DNA of 60,453 bases, from contig NZ_FNPB01000016.1 of NCBI RefSeq assembly GCF_900107195.1, positions 1-60,453 on the forward strand. Reading direction: 5' to 3'. Below are positions 52,292 through 60,017 of this stretch, piece after piece. The position numbers were made by a program, and so were the translations under genes. The first letter of the stretch is position 1; every line of letters starts with the position of its first letter. Source of the stretch: Halobellus clavatus. Its GTDB lineage: Archaea; Halobacteriota; Halobacteria; Halobacteriales; Haloferacaceae. The notes under the pieces are model-generated. The model saw only the letters and a program-made list of their open reading frames with translations. It was not told the origin of the DNA and searched no databases.

Positions 52292-53677
52292 TCACGGGAT
52301 ACGGACGATCTCTCGGAGGTCGAACAGGTTGAGGTCGTCGCGCTCGGCGACTGCTTCGCGGACGGCTTGGGTCGCACCACTCCGCGTGAACAACGCGTAT
52401 TCGATGTCGACGTCTCCACCGTCTCGTGGCGTCCATCGAACCGCTTCGGCGTGTTCTTCCAGCGATGCGAGCGCGCTGTAGTCCATAGGCGCGTTCGTGA
52501 ATTTGCACTCCCCAACGACCATCGTTGCCTCGTCAGCGAATCCGACGACGTCGATCTCGTGGTCCTTGTACCACCAGCGCCCGATATCGAGGAAGAGCTT
52601 GTCCGGGTAGAGATCCGGGAGAGCGTCCTGGCAGAGCGTCTCGAATGCCGTACTGACGAAGTCTGCGAGTTCTGGTTCGATGAGTGCTTCGTAGGCGTCT
52701 TCGCCGAGTCGCTCGTAGCGGTCTTCGTTCCCGTAGACGAACCGGAACCAGAACCGGAACAACGGGTCGAGGAGTCGATACCGACCGCGGCGAGATTTCG
52801 CCTTCTGCTCCGTGAGCGGAACCTCCCGCTCGATGAGCCGTAATCGCTCGAGTTTCTGCGTGTACGTAGAAATCTGCTTCCCGTCGATCCCGATCGCTTG
52901 CGCAATCTCGTTCGATGTCGTCTTCCCCGCAGCGATCGCGGTGAGGATCGCGAAATACCGATTGGGGTCAGTCAACTCGGTACGGAGAACGTACTCGGGT
53001 TCGTTGTGGAGATACCCTCGCTGTGAGAGCACTTCCTCAGTGAGCACTGTTCCGAGATCCCGACTCAGGTCCACTCCGTCGAGGTAGTACGGGACACCGC
53101 CGACGATCCCCCACGCGAACACGCGTTCTTCGGGCGTGTAAGTGTCTGGGAGGAACTCTTGGGCGGCGGCAAAGTCTAGAGGCCGGAGGTCCAGCTTCAC
53201 GGTGGCGCGGCCGTAGAGCGGACTATTCCCGAGGAGAGCAGCCTCCTCCATCATACTGATCGATGAGCCGACGAGCACGAGCGTTCCGGACGTCTGCTGG
53301 AAGTGCTGATCCCAGAGACGCTGGATGACGGAAGGAAGACTCCCGTCGGCGTCGATGAGGTAGGGGAATTCGTCTAAGACGACGACCGCGTTCTGGTCAC
53401 CGAGATATGTGAGGAGTGCCTCCCAGTTCTGCTTGATATTCGTGATGCCAGGGAACGTCTCGGCGGCGACGTCGACGAACTCGTCGAGCTGGAACTGTGT
53501 CGTCGTCTCGGTCGCCTGGTAGACGACAGCGTCGTCCCGATCCCGAAGTGAGTGTTGCACGAGTTGGGTCTTGCCGAGACGGCGCCGGCCATAGATAACC
53601 GCCAGTTCCCCCCGATCGGAGTCGTAGCACTCTCGCAGTCGCGAGAGTTCCTCGTCCCGGTCCACGAAACGCTCCAT
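52292..53677 (-). CDS. archaeal ATPase with DUF234-type C-terminal nuclease-like domain
   Basis: A 461-residue protein from ATG 53677 (MERFVDRDEELSRLRECYDS). Walker A is YGRRRLGKTQLVQ, Walker B VVVLDEFPYLIDA, then sensor LVLVGSSISMMEE. A winged helix (NEIAQAIGIDGKQISTYTQK) follows. The C-terminal domain carries WYKDHEIDVVGFADEATMVV, then GECKF, a PD-(D/E)xK-type nuclease core with Asp, Glu and Lys in place. Such ATPases are frequent in archaea and probably work in DNA or defence processes; the substrate is unknown. A repeat pair at 53724-53752 sits in front of the start. Confidence 0.85.
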   Translation of the reverse strand: MERFVDRDEELSRLRECYDSDRGELAVIYGRRRLGKTQLVQHSLRDRDDAVVYQATETTTQFQLDEFVDVAAETFPGITNIKQNWEALLTYLGDQNAVVVLDEFPYLIDADGSLPSVIQRLWDQHFQQTSGTLVLVGSSISMMEEAALLGNSPLYGRATVKLDLRPLDFAAAQEFLPDTYTPEERVFAWGIVGGVPYYLDGVDLSRDLGTVLTEEVLSQRGYLHNEPEYVLRTELTDPNRYFAILTAIAAGKTTSNEIAQAIGIDGKQISTYTQKLERLRLIEREVPLTEQKAKSRRGRYRLLDPLFRFWFRFVYGNEDRYERLGEDAYEALIEPELADFVSTAFETLCQDALPDLYPDKLFLDIGRWWYKDHEIDVVGFADEATMVVGECKFTNAPMDYSALASLEEHAEAVRWTPRDGGDVDIEYALFTRSGATQAVREAVAERDDLNLFDLREIVRIP

Positions 53678-53723
53678 AGGCACCCGTCGTCCTCCACCAG
53701 TAAAACACTCTCGAATAGACTAA

Positions 53724-53752
53724 TTTTGAATTGGCTATTTCAAAATTGGCTA
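53724..53752 (-). promoter_or_regulatory. possible operator of the ATPase gene
   Basis: AATTGGCTA occurs twice in direct orientation (53729-53737 and 53744-53752), 15 bases apart. It overlaps an inverted repeat ATTTTGAA / TTTCAAAAT. It lies 47-75 bases upstream of ATG 53677. The remainder of 53684-53957 contains no gene; a half-site like GCTTGGTTAAA lies near 53871. Confidence 0.4.
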
Positions 53753-53919
53753 AGATCAGATAGGTGATGGACTGTCTCAGCCCTCGTTTCGTTTGCTCGG
53801 ATAGTGGACGATTTTGCGCAACGAGAGAAAATCGCGATATGTCGGATCCTGTGGGTACAAGCCTTCGCTGCTTGGTTAAAATCGATTAACGAAACACGAG
53901 GCTGGCGGGCGCAGAAAAC

Positions 53920-53961
53920 TTAACCAACAGGGCGGAAGAAATTCATTACCACGTTGGTTAA
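53920..53961. repeat. 42-bp inverted-repeat element, copy 5
   Basis: TTAACCAAC (53920-53928), a 24-base spacer, GTTGGTTAA (53953-53961). The stop codon of the ArdC-like gene (53958-53960) is part of the second arm. The ATPase gene start (53677) lies 243 bases downstream on the minus strand. Confidence 0.8.
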
Positions 53962-54905
53962 ATGGGTGAGGACGGGGATTCGTCCTCCAGAACGTCGATG
54001 AGTTCCTCTGCCGTTCGACTAATCCGGCCGAGGCGCTCGCGAAAGACCTCGGGGCCGTCCGACTCCCACGCAGCGAGGTAGAACGCTGACCCGCTCGTGT
54101 CGAGCCCGCAGTAGCGCCCGACGACGTAGGCGACGGCTTCGGCCTCGACTTCGCGTTTCGCCCGCTCGGTGTCGTCGTCGACGTCGAAGTGGAGCAAGGC
54201 GTGCGCGTACTCGTGGATCAGCGTCCGCGCAAGGTCGGCCTCGTTTGCCCGATCACGCACCTCGACACGCGGTTGCATATCGACGAGACTCAGCTGCTCG
54301 CAGATGCCTTTCGCCTCGCCGTGGGTCCACTCCGCTTCCGGAACGATTCGTACCGTCACATCGAGGTCGTCGGCAGCGGCAGTCAACTGTTCGACGAGGT
54401 CGCCGGCGTCCCCGGTCGCTTCCGTGTCCAGGTCGGGAAGTGATTCCCCCTCGGTCTGGGAGACATCGAACACCGGCGCAGGCTTGAATCCCACGAGGCC
54501 CTCGGACCACTCCTCGGGCGGCGTCTCGTCGTAGTCACAGTCACTGTCCTCGTGGTAGCTCGGCGAGTTCTCGCACTCCGGGCAGCGTTTCGTGATGATC
54601 GGCGCCCAGATCCAGATGGCCGACTCGCCTTCCGCGACGTGGCGGTTGAACTCCTCCTGCCACGTCCGGTAGCCCGCCACGCGGGTTGCCTCGGGACACT
54701 GCCGCTTGATGAGGAGCGCGTTCCGATACGAGTAGTCGTGGAAGCGACTCTGAACGTCAAGCCACTCCTGGAATTCCGCGCTGGCCTGTGCGTCGTCGAC
54801 GCCGGCGACGAGGTCGTCGATCCACTGTTCGATCGTGCTGTGCATCTCGTCGGATCGCGTGTCGGTCTGGTCGAAGGAGACCGACGAATCACTGGTCGTA
54901 GCCAT
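53958..54905 (-). CDS. ArdC-like antirestriction protein with zinc peptidase domain
   Basis: A 315-residue protein from ATG 54905 (MATTSDSSVSFDQTDTRSDE). The N-terminal domain (WLDVQSRFHDYSYRNALLIK, then GYRTWQEEFNRHVAEG, IWIWAPIITKRC) matches the ArdC single-stranded-DNA-binding fold. The C-terminal part has the zinc-metallopeptidase motif LARTLIHEYAHALLHFD (H-E-x2-H) and a downstream Glu in VEAEAVAYVVGRYCGL. A Cys-rich insert (CPECENSPSYHEDSDCDYDE) lies between. ArdC proteins protect incoming plasmid DNA from restriction during conjugation, which fits the transfer operon in this window. Confidence 0.85.
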   Translation of the reverse strand: MATTSDSSVSFDQTDTRSDEMHSTIEQWIDDLVAGVDDAQASAEFQEWLDVQSRFHDYSYRNALLIKRQCPEATRVAGYRTWQEEFNRHVAEGESAIWIWAPIITKRCPECENSPSYHEDSDCDYDETPPEEWSEGLVGFKPAPVFDVSQTEGESLPDLDTEATGDAGDLVEQLTAAADDLDVTVRIVPEAEWTHGEAKGICEQLSLVDMQPRVEVRDRANEADLARTLIHEYAHALLHFDVDDDTERAKREVEAEAVAYVVGRYCGLDTSGSAFYLAAWESDGPEVFRERLGRISRTAEELIDVLEDESPSSPI

Positions 54906-54993
54906 TGTGTTCACCGAATCAATGTCACGGCGACTGCGTCTGTTCAGACCGCGCCGCACCCCTCAGGGGCGTCCAAAAAACCGAGTCTGTCGG

Positions 54994-55341
54994 TTAGCGG
55001 AGTTCGTGGCGTTCGTCAGCGAAGCCGACCGTAACGAGGTAGTCGCAAAACTCGTCGAATTGCTCGACGTCGCTCGGCGTGTCGATCGCAAGGTGACGCG
55101 TCCATTCGATGGCCCACTGGAAGGCGGGATCTGAACCCCCCTTCCCGTGTAGATACCACCAGCGAGCCGCTTTGAGAACCACTATGGGATTTGTCGGCGG
55201 ATGGTCGCCGGCAAGTCCCCGGGTGATCGATTCGATTTCATCGGGGACCTCAGTGGGATCGACCTCACCTGATTGTGTGTTGGCGATATCGACTGGGATG
55301 TCGTCGATCGAGACGTTGTCAACGCTCTGTTGTTGACTCAT
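54994..55341 (-). CDS. small haloarchaeal plasmid protein
   Basis: A 115-residue acidic protein (MSQQQSVDNVSIDDIPVDIA). The C-terminal about 70 residues are the more conserved part (NPIVVLKAARWWYLHGKGGS, then WAIEWTRHLAIDTPSDVEQF). No enzyme motif or membrane segment is visible. It lies between the DUF6610-like genes and the ArdC-like gene on the same strand, so it may be co-transcribed with them. Function unknown. Confidence 0.6.
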   Translation of the reverse strand: MSQQQSVDNVSIDDIPVDIANTQSGEVDPTEVPDEIESITRGLAGDHPPTNPIVVLKAARWWYLHGKGGSDPAFQWAIEWTRHLAIDTPSDVEQFDEFCDYLVTVGFADERHELR

Positions 55342-55412
55342 AATAAATCACCTCTGAGAGCTTTCGAAGGAGCCCTCGCCCTCTCTGGGGGCACGAAAAA
55401 CAGGTCGCGAAG

Positions 55413-56030
55413 TCACGCCGGCGGGAGGTAGACGCTCTGCTCGCCGGCGATCTCCTCCAGGTTGTTCCGGTGACGGTGGCTGAAGTAGCACCCGTAGCTA
55501 CAGTATCCACAGATTGCGCCGATATCGTATTCGGCGACGTACGGGCCGCGGCGAGTTCGCCAGACGTTCGTCCCGCACTCGGTACAGGCAGCGTCCTCGA
55601 GATCGGCAGGACTCGGACCCTCGTACTCGACGTTGAGCCCCTCGTTTTGCGGTGTCGTTTCGGGCCAGATTCCGTGGGCCCTCCAAAACTCACGGACGCG
55701 AGCGAGGCTGTGGCGCACCGTCTTTCGCACGGTGACGTGGTCGGCGTCGCGACCGCTGTCGTCCCAGCCGTCGGCCGTCCAGAACTCACCGAACTGCGCG
55801 CCGCGATGCAGCCCGTTCCAGTCGACGCCGACGATGTCGGCTGGTGGCTCGTCCGTGAGTGTCGGTCTGGTCAGCTGTCGAATGGCGTTGAGCTGCTTGG
55901 GCGGACTCCCGCCGAGGATGTGGACGCGCCGCCCTCTCCAATCGGCTGGGTCGGAGAACTCGTGGGCCAGGCGGTCGGCGTATCCTCGTGAATACCCGAG
56001 GACGAGGGTCTCGGGAATCGCGTCGATCAC
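55413..56030 (-). CDS. DUF6610-like protein, C-terminal reading frame
   Basis: A 205-residue frame from GTG 56030 (VIDAIPETLVLGYSRGYADR). The core is RRVHILGGSPPKQLNAIRQL, then DIVGVDWNGLHRGAQFGEFW. A tail with four Cys (CTECGTNVWRT, CGYCSYGCYFS) could bind zinc. Only together with the frame upstream (56027-56284) does it cover the length of its family. The two overlap as GTGA (GTG start within the TGA stop). This could be real coupling, but a single-base frameshift splitting one gene is at least as likely. Confidence 0.6.
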   Translation of the reverse strand: MIDAIPETLVLGYSRGYADRLAHEFSDPADWRGRRVHILGGSPPKQLNAIRQLTRPTLTDEPPADIVGVDWNGLHRGAQFGEFWTADGWDDSGRDADHVTVRKTVRHSLARVREFWRAHGIWPETTPQNEGLNVEYEGPSPADLEDAACTECGTNVWRTRRGPYVAEYDIGAICGYCSYGCYFSHRHRNNLEEIAGEQSVYLPPA

Positions 56031-56284
56031 CGCCCTGACTTCGGAACGACGATGAGATCGGCCTCGGGGTAGCTCGCTTGGATCTCGCGAGCGGCAACGA
56101 CGTGGGCGTCGGCGTCAGCTGGTTCGTAGATGTCACCGATGTCACCGACCTGTGGCTCGTGCTCGAAGAACCGATCGACGAATCGTTCCAGGTCGGGATT
56201 GCGGAAGTCGTTATCGAGCATCCCCACAGGAATCTCGAGGTTCAGGTACTGGTCTGCCTGAAGACTATGCTGCTGGCTCTTCAC
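56027..56284 (-). CDS. DUF6610-like protein, N-terminal reading frame
   Basis: An 85-residue frame (MKSQQHSLQADQYLNLEIPV, ending EADLIVVPKSGR). Its last part continues naturally into the next frame (AVIDAIPETLVLGYSRG) if one base is removed near 56034, so the pair looks like one gene broken by a 1-base change. The N-terminus may also be short, since family members usually begin further upstream. It could be a decayed or frame-interrupted gene. Confidence 0.5.
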   Translation of the reverse strand: MKSQQHSLQADQYLNLEIPVGMLDNDFRNPDLERFVDRFFEHEPQVGDIGDIYEPADADAHVVAAREIQASYPEADLIVVPKSGR

Positions 56285-56286
56285 GG

Positions 56287-56631
56287 GTCACTCTGGAGGA
56301 CGGGATTCATCGCTGCGTCCACTGCGAAACGAGCGGCGTTGACGAGACGTACACCTACTGTCCGAACTGCGGGGCGATCGCCTGCGGCAGCCACAGCAAG
56401 ACCGAACGGCTCGAAGGGGATCCGGTCTGTACAGGTTGTGCGGTGACCGAACGGTTCGCGCTGAAGATGAAGTACTTCTACGACGAGGAGAACCTCGAGG
56501 CGTTCCGAGAGGAGTACGCCGAGATGTCACTCCACGAGAAGGCAATGGAGAACAAGCAGCTGGCTGGCGGGAGCGTGGTTGCGACGCTGCTGCTTGTCGT
56601 CGGACTACTCGTGATCGGCGGTATCATCTAA
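56287..56631 (+). pseudogene. zinc-ribbon / TM C-terminal fragment
   Basis: From about 56287 the plus strand reads GIHRCVHCETSGVDETYTYC, PNCGAIACGSHSKTERLEGD and VCTGCAVTERFALKMKYFYD. It ends in a hydrophobic tail (VVATLLLVVGLLVIGGII) before TAA 56629-56631. The four CxxC knuckles make a zinc ribbon. The frame has no ATG or good start and overlaps the DUF6610-like gene, so it is the truncated C-terminal end of a larger protein, perhaps a membrane-linked nuclease. Confidence 0.5.
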
Positions 56632-56667
56632 CCCGTCGCAATTTTCCGCTGGGCTTCTGGGTTGGTG

Positions 56668-57618
56668 TTACGCGACTCCGTACTGCTCTTTGAGTGCCAT
56701 ATATTCGTCCTTCTTTGGGAGGATGACGGGCAGATCATCTGGCCTGTCGAAGTCACCTTGAAGTGGCCGATACAACGCTTTCACAGTAGGTTCTAGGTCG
56801 TACCACTGTGCGGTCTCGACGAGTGTCTCCTGATCGATATCCTCCGCCTCGATCAGCAGCATCGAATAACTGACGCGCCGGGATCCGCTATCGAGAAGGA
56901 GCGTATGGCACACGACTTCAGCAGGCGGTAGCTCCTCGTCTGGAGCATACCAGAACGGAGGCTCGCCGGCGAGGAAAAACTGTAGACCATACACTGCGAA
57001 CCGGCCCAGTCCGGTCATCTTCCAGTCCGGAGCTGCTTGGAGTGCGTCTGTATCCTCACCGGTCTGCACGCGAACGAGGGATCGCTTCGGATCACACCAC
57101 GCGATCGTGGCGCTGGGAGCGATTTCTCGGACTCGTGATCGATGTTCGTGCTCTACGGCGGCCCGGACGAACGCCAACAGCGGCGAGACCTCGTCTTGGA
57201 GGGCATACTTCGGATCGGATCTGGAGAGTAACGCTCGGTGCTTGAGCGGCGATAACGCGCTGTGGACACCTTGTCGAGTGATTCCGAGTCGGTCTGCGAT
57301 ATCAGCGATGTGTCGTGGTCTATCGAGATACCAACACACGCGGAGGGCAGCTGGCGAGAGTAGTTCCGTCCAGTCTACGTGGCTGAACACCGACTGGAGC
57401 GTTCGATACGCTTCGGTGACGGGATGTTCCGCAATGCGGACTCGACGCTGATTGCTGGGGCTACGGGTTTCTGCGAGCAATCCCGTTGCGAGGAATTCGT
57501 CGAGTACCTCGTAGAGATGGTCTCGTGAATATCCGGTTTCGGCCGCAAGTTCCTCCGGTGTTGCTTCACGGCCGGTACTCAGCGCGTCAAGTACGGCGAG
57601 TCCGGCCTTCGAAATCAT
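56668..57618 (-). CDS. winged-helix transcriptional regulator, two HTH domains
   Basis: A 316-residue regulator. The first winged helix is at residues 1-65 (LDALSTGREATPEELAAETG, then YSRDHLYEVLDEFLATGL) and the second at about 90-140 (LRVCWYLDRPRHIADIADRL, then GITRQGVHSALSPL). A C-terminal effector part of about 170 residues includes WTELLSPAAL and APDEELPPAEVVCHTLLLDS. The overall form is that of AbiEi-type antitoxins or haloarchaeal HTH sensors. It is monocistronic; AT-rich DNA (57619-57660) in front would hold its promoter. Confidence 0.7.
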   Translation of the reverse strand: MISKAGLAVLDALSTGREATPEELAAETGYSRDHLYEVLDEFLATGLLAETRSPSNQRRVRIAEHPVTEAYRTLQSVFSHVDWTELLSPAALRVCWYLDRPRHIADIADRLGITRQGVHSALSPLKHRALLSRSDPKYALQDEVSPLLAFVRAAVEHEHRSRVREIAPSATIAWCDPKRSLVRVQTGEDTDALQAAPDWKMTGLGRFAVYGLQFFLAGEPPFWYAPDEELPPAEVVCHTLLLDSGSRRVSYSMLLIEAEDIDQETLVETAQWYDLEPTVKALYRPLQGDFDRPDDLPVILPKKDEYMALKEQYGVA

Positions 57619-57662
57619 CTGGGTCTTTCTAAACCCTATCTATATAAATATGATTTGGCATT

Positions 57663-58247
57663 TTACTTGACGACTGCTTCGTCCCGGACCAGTTCTGCGA
57701 GCGCGTCCTCGAGGGACCCGTGGAATTGCCAGTTCGCCCGCTCGAAGGCCTCGTCGGTCGGGCCGTCCCAGCGGGGGAATGCAGAGTGACCGCTCACTTT
57801 GACTGTCCACTCTGTCAGTTCGTCGAACGGGTTCCGGGTCGGGAGTTCGACGACGTAGAGGTACTCCTCGTCGCCGTGGATGCCGTTAGCCGGATTCTCG
57901 ACACCGTAGCCCAGCAGGAACAGCGGCTGGTTGAGGTGCTCCATATTGGACGGCTCGAGGAGATCCGCTGGCTGAGCCGCGTCGATCGTTCGCTCTGGGT
58001 CGCCATCCAGATAGAGGTCGACCGTCGAGAGCTTGTTGAGGAACACGAACGTCGCGGCCGTGTAACCCGGTCCGCGCTCGGCACGGGTCGCATCGAGCAG
58101 CTCTTTCAGCTGTGCAAGATCCTGGAGGACGCTCCCCGGGTAGCCGTCCGAATGCCGGTACACCTGCGCGACGCGGTCGGCGCCGCCATCTGCCTCATCG
58201 GTCTGTTCGACTCGTTGGACGAATCGGAGTTGACTCCGTGTCGACAT
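57663..58247 (-). CDS. haloarchaeal orphan protein with upstream hairpin
   Basis: A 194-residue soluble protein from ATG 58247 (MSTRSQLRFVQRVEQTDEAD). The frame upstream to 58301 reads through the hairpin and is not conserved. Recurrent family-like parts are QVYRHSDGYPGSVLQDLAQL, then FVFLNKLSTVDLYLDGDPE, then PLFLLGYGVENPANGIHGDE and EYLYVVELP. No enzyme motif is visible. A hairpin identical to one before the gene at 59471 lies 21-43 bases upstream of this start, suggesting common control of the two. Confidence 0.7.
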   Translation of the reverse strand: MSTRSQLRFVQRVEQTDEADGGADRVAQVYRHSDGYPGSVLQDLAQLKELLDATRAERGPGYTAATFVFLNKLSTVDLYLDGDPERTIDAAQPADLLEPSNMEHLNQPLFLLGYGVENPANGIHGDEEYLYVVELPTRNPFDELTEWTVKVSGHSAFPRWDGPTDEAFERANWQFHGSLEDALAELVRDEAVVK

Positions 58248-58267
58248 CGGTACTCGCCGGCACATGT

Positions 58268-58290
58268 GCGCCGGCACCCATCGCCGGCGC
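58268..58290 (-). promoter_or_regulatory. 23-bp hairpin GCGCCGGC-N7-GCCGGCGC, copy 1
   Basis: A perfect 8-bp stem with the loop ACCCATC, 21-43 bases before ATG 58247. The identical 23 bases recur at 60018-60040, also upstream of a minus-strand gene. Probably a 5'-leader element or an operator shared by the two genes. Confidence 0.6.
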
Positions 58291-58329
58291 AGGAACAACA
58301 CTACGCAGTCGTAGCGGGATTGCTATCCA

Positions 58330-58725
58330 CTACGCGAGATGTGACACCTCGTCTGGTTCCTCCACGTCGTCGAATTCACCACGCTCGACTGGCTCCCAAT
58401 CCTCCCCAGGTGCTGGACTCCACCAGTCGACCTCGTAGGCACCCGGTGCGCCGAGGATCTTCACCCGCGCCGACCCATCGGGTAGGTCGCGACGGAGCTT
58501 TTCGTCGACGTGGAGGTTCCACGTTGAGTGGGTGTCGAAGCAAGCGAGAACGGCTTCCTCGTAGCCGCGTGTCTCTCGGGATTCTTGGAGTTCAACCTGC
58601 GTATTGCAGTTCCTGCAGAACACGCCCTCGAACGGAATGTGGCTGAATACCTCGTGCCCGCAAACGGGACACCAGAGGAACTCGAACAGTGCCTCACTGT
58701 GTCGGTCGATGATTTCTAAACTCAT
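58330..58725 (-). CDS. zinc-finger orphan (DUF7567-like)
   Basis: A 131-residue protein. The N-terminal part has two CxxC knuckles (LWCPVCGHEVFSH, then GVFCRNCNTQVEL) that form a zinc ribbon, followed by an acidic mixed domain (STWNLHVDEKLRRDLPDGSA) and a Glu-rich tail. It is a family common on haloarchaeal plasmids (DUF7567 by memory). A role in nucleic-acid binding is plausible but not shown. It lies upstream of the hairpin-controlled gene on the same strand. Confidence 0.75.
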   Translation of the reverse strand: MSLEIIDRHSEALFEFLWCPVCGHEVFSHIPFEGVFCRNCNTQVELQESRETRGYEEAVLACFDTHSTWNLHVDEKLRRDLPDGSARVKILGAPGAYEVDWWSPAPGEDWEPVERGEFDDVEEPDEVSHLA

Positions 58726-58921
58726 CTGTGAATCTGGCCCGATTGAGACGGGCCACTCATTCCGGCCCAGAAATAAACGCCACCGATGCCGCTGAAAATA
58801 GATCCGCCTCTCAATTGCTAACTATCACGACCGTGTTGTACTGGGCGTTGGTCTGAGTGAGTGCACGCACTTTTCAGGAATTTCGTCGTCAGGGATGTTG
58901 CTTGGTGCTGTACTGCCGGTA

Positions 58922-58932
58922 AAGGTTTATCT
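58922..58932 (+). promoter_or_regulatory. TATA box of the 40-residue gene
   Basis: AAGGTTTATCT, with TTTATC at 58926-58931, lies 25-30 bases upstream of ATG 58956, matching a haloarchaeal TATA element with a purine-rich BRE. It implies a leaderless mRNA. Confidence 0.55.
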
Positions 58933-58955
58933 GACTACACTGTGTCTGGTTTTGT

Positions 58956-59078
58956 ATGTCCGCTCCCACAGCCGGAGAAGCCGGAGATGAAGACGGTAAT
59001 GGGTCTCCTGAAGCTGTTTCTGCTGAGGAGGCACTTGAGATGCTGCCTGACGAAGACGAATTCGAGACCGATTTCTAA
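58956..59078 (+). CDS. 40-residue acidic protein, leaderless
   Basis: ATG 58956 to TAA 59078 encodes MSAPTAGEAGDEDGNGSPEA, then VSAEEALEMLPDEDEFETDF. Twelve of 40 residues are Asp or Glu, typical of haloarchaea, and the C-terminus is a likely helix with a DEDEFETDF end. The well-placed TATA box and lack of any competing frame support a real small gene. It is convergent with the zinc-ribbon gene at 59102. The remainder of 58726-59101 holds nothing else. Function unknown. Confidence 0.55.
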   Translation: MSAPTAGEAGDEDGNGSPEAVSAEEALEMLPDEDEFETDF

Positions 59079-59101
59079 CACGGTAAAGGTGGGTATGTCT
59101 C

Positions 59102-59467
59102 TCAACGCTCGGCGCCGTACACAATCCTTGAGGGCGCTTCGTACCCACAGTTCCGACACTCGAACCAGCGCTGTACCTTCGCGCCGTCAGCAGTTTTCCC
59201 ACCGATGACCACGTCGCCGTCCAGACACTCTGGACAACTCATCTCGGGAGCAGGTTGGTCGCGGAGCTCGTCACGGAACGATTTCGCGTCCTTCGTCTCG
59301 TACCCTCGCGACCATACTGGGTAGCCGTCGACGATGATCGCGCCACGCCACTTGTAGCGGTACGAGTCCGGGGCTCGGTGTAGGACAGCCCGAGCGCCAG
59401 TCTCGGTGTTACGATACTCGAGCGTCGGCGTGCGACTTTCACGCCGCCAGTTTGTGATCCGGGGCAT
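59102..59467 (-). CDS. zinc-ribbon orphan (DUF7568-like), intact copy
   Basis: A 121-residue protein (MPRITNWRRESRTPTLEYRN). The N-terminal beta domain (GARAVLHRAPDSYRYKWRGA, then IIVDGYPVWSRGYETKDAKS) is followed by two CxxC knuckles (CPECLDGDVVIG, CRNCGYEAPSR), a zinc ribbon. A frameshifted paralog is at 50004-50368, so the family has been duplicated in this DNA and this copy is the functional one. Its start lies 3 bases after the stop of the gene at 59471, so the two form an operon. Confidence 0.8.
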   Translation of the reverse strand: MPRITNWRRESRTPTLEYRNTETGARAVLHRAPDSYRYKWRGAIIVDGYPVWSRGYETKDAKSFRDELRDQPAPEMSCPECLDGDVVIGGKTADGAKVQRWFECRNCGYEAPSRIVYGAER

Positions 59468-59470
59468 CTG

Positions 59471-59962
59471 TTAAAAGTGGACGTCGGCGGGCACGATCCA
59501 GAGCTCCTCGCTCTCCTCCAGCACTCGATCCAGCTGCTCACGGTGACGGATGCCGTTCGCGTGTTCGTTATACAGGAAGATCGTCGGGCCGTCGTACGCA
59601 CCAACTTGATGGAACGCGTGGCGGGCGAGGTCTTCGTCACGCATGATCTCCTCGTCGGAGAGCTCGTTGAGCGCTTCCTTCACTCGCTCAAGGTTGCGCT
59701 CGAACTCTTCTTTCGTCGCCTCCCAGCCACGCTCGAGCAGGTCCTGGCCGTCGTCGGAGTCGACGGGGGCCGCGGTCGGGAGCTCACCCCATCGCGCCTT
59801 CCCCGCAACGGACGTGTCTTCCTCATCAAAAGTCACGTGGTAGTCGAAGACTGCGCCGGCATGTGGGTCCGCGCCGACCAGGCGGTCGAACACCGTCTTT
59901 CCGGTGGCCAGTGCGTCGTCGTGGGTCGATGCTTCTACCAGAGCGTAAATCACCATGTGCAT
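59471..59962 (-). CDS. haloarchaeal orphan protein (VIYALVEA family)
   Basis: A 163-residue protein from ATG 59962 (MHMVIYALVEASTHDDALAT); the upstream frame to 60031 starts inside the hairpin and is unlikely. Recognisable parts are VFDRLVGADPHAGAVFDYHV, TFDEEDTSVAGKARWGELPT and GPTIFLYNEHANGIRHREQL, then WIVPADVHF at the end. This matches a haloarchaeal plasmid family of unknown function; the central Trp/Gly-rich loop is characteristic. The hairpin copy 2 (60018-60040) is 56-78 bases upstream. It is coupled to the zinc-ribbon gene that follows. Confidence 0.7.
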   Translation of the reverse strand: MHMVIYALVEASTHDDALATGKTVFDRLVGADPHAGAVFDYHVTFDEEDTSVAGKARWGELPTAAPVDSDDGQDLLERGWEATKEEFERNLERVKEALNELSDEEIMRDEDLARHAFHQVGAYDGPTIFLYNEHANGIRHREQLDRVLEESEELWIVPADVHF

Positions 59963-60017
59963 CTCGAACACCTCGAAGCGCCGACGCACCGGGAGTCGTT
60001 GCTCGCTCGCTCCTGCT

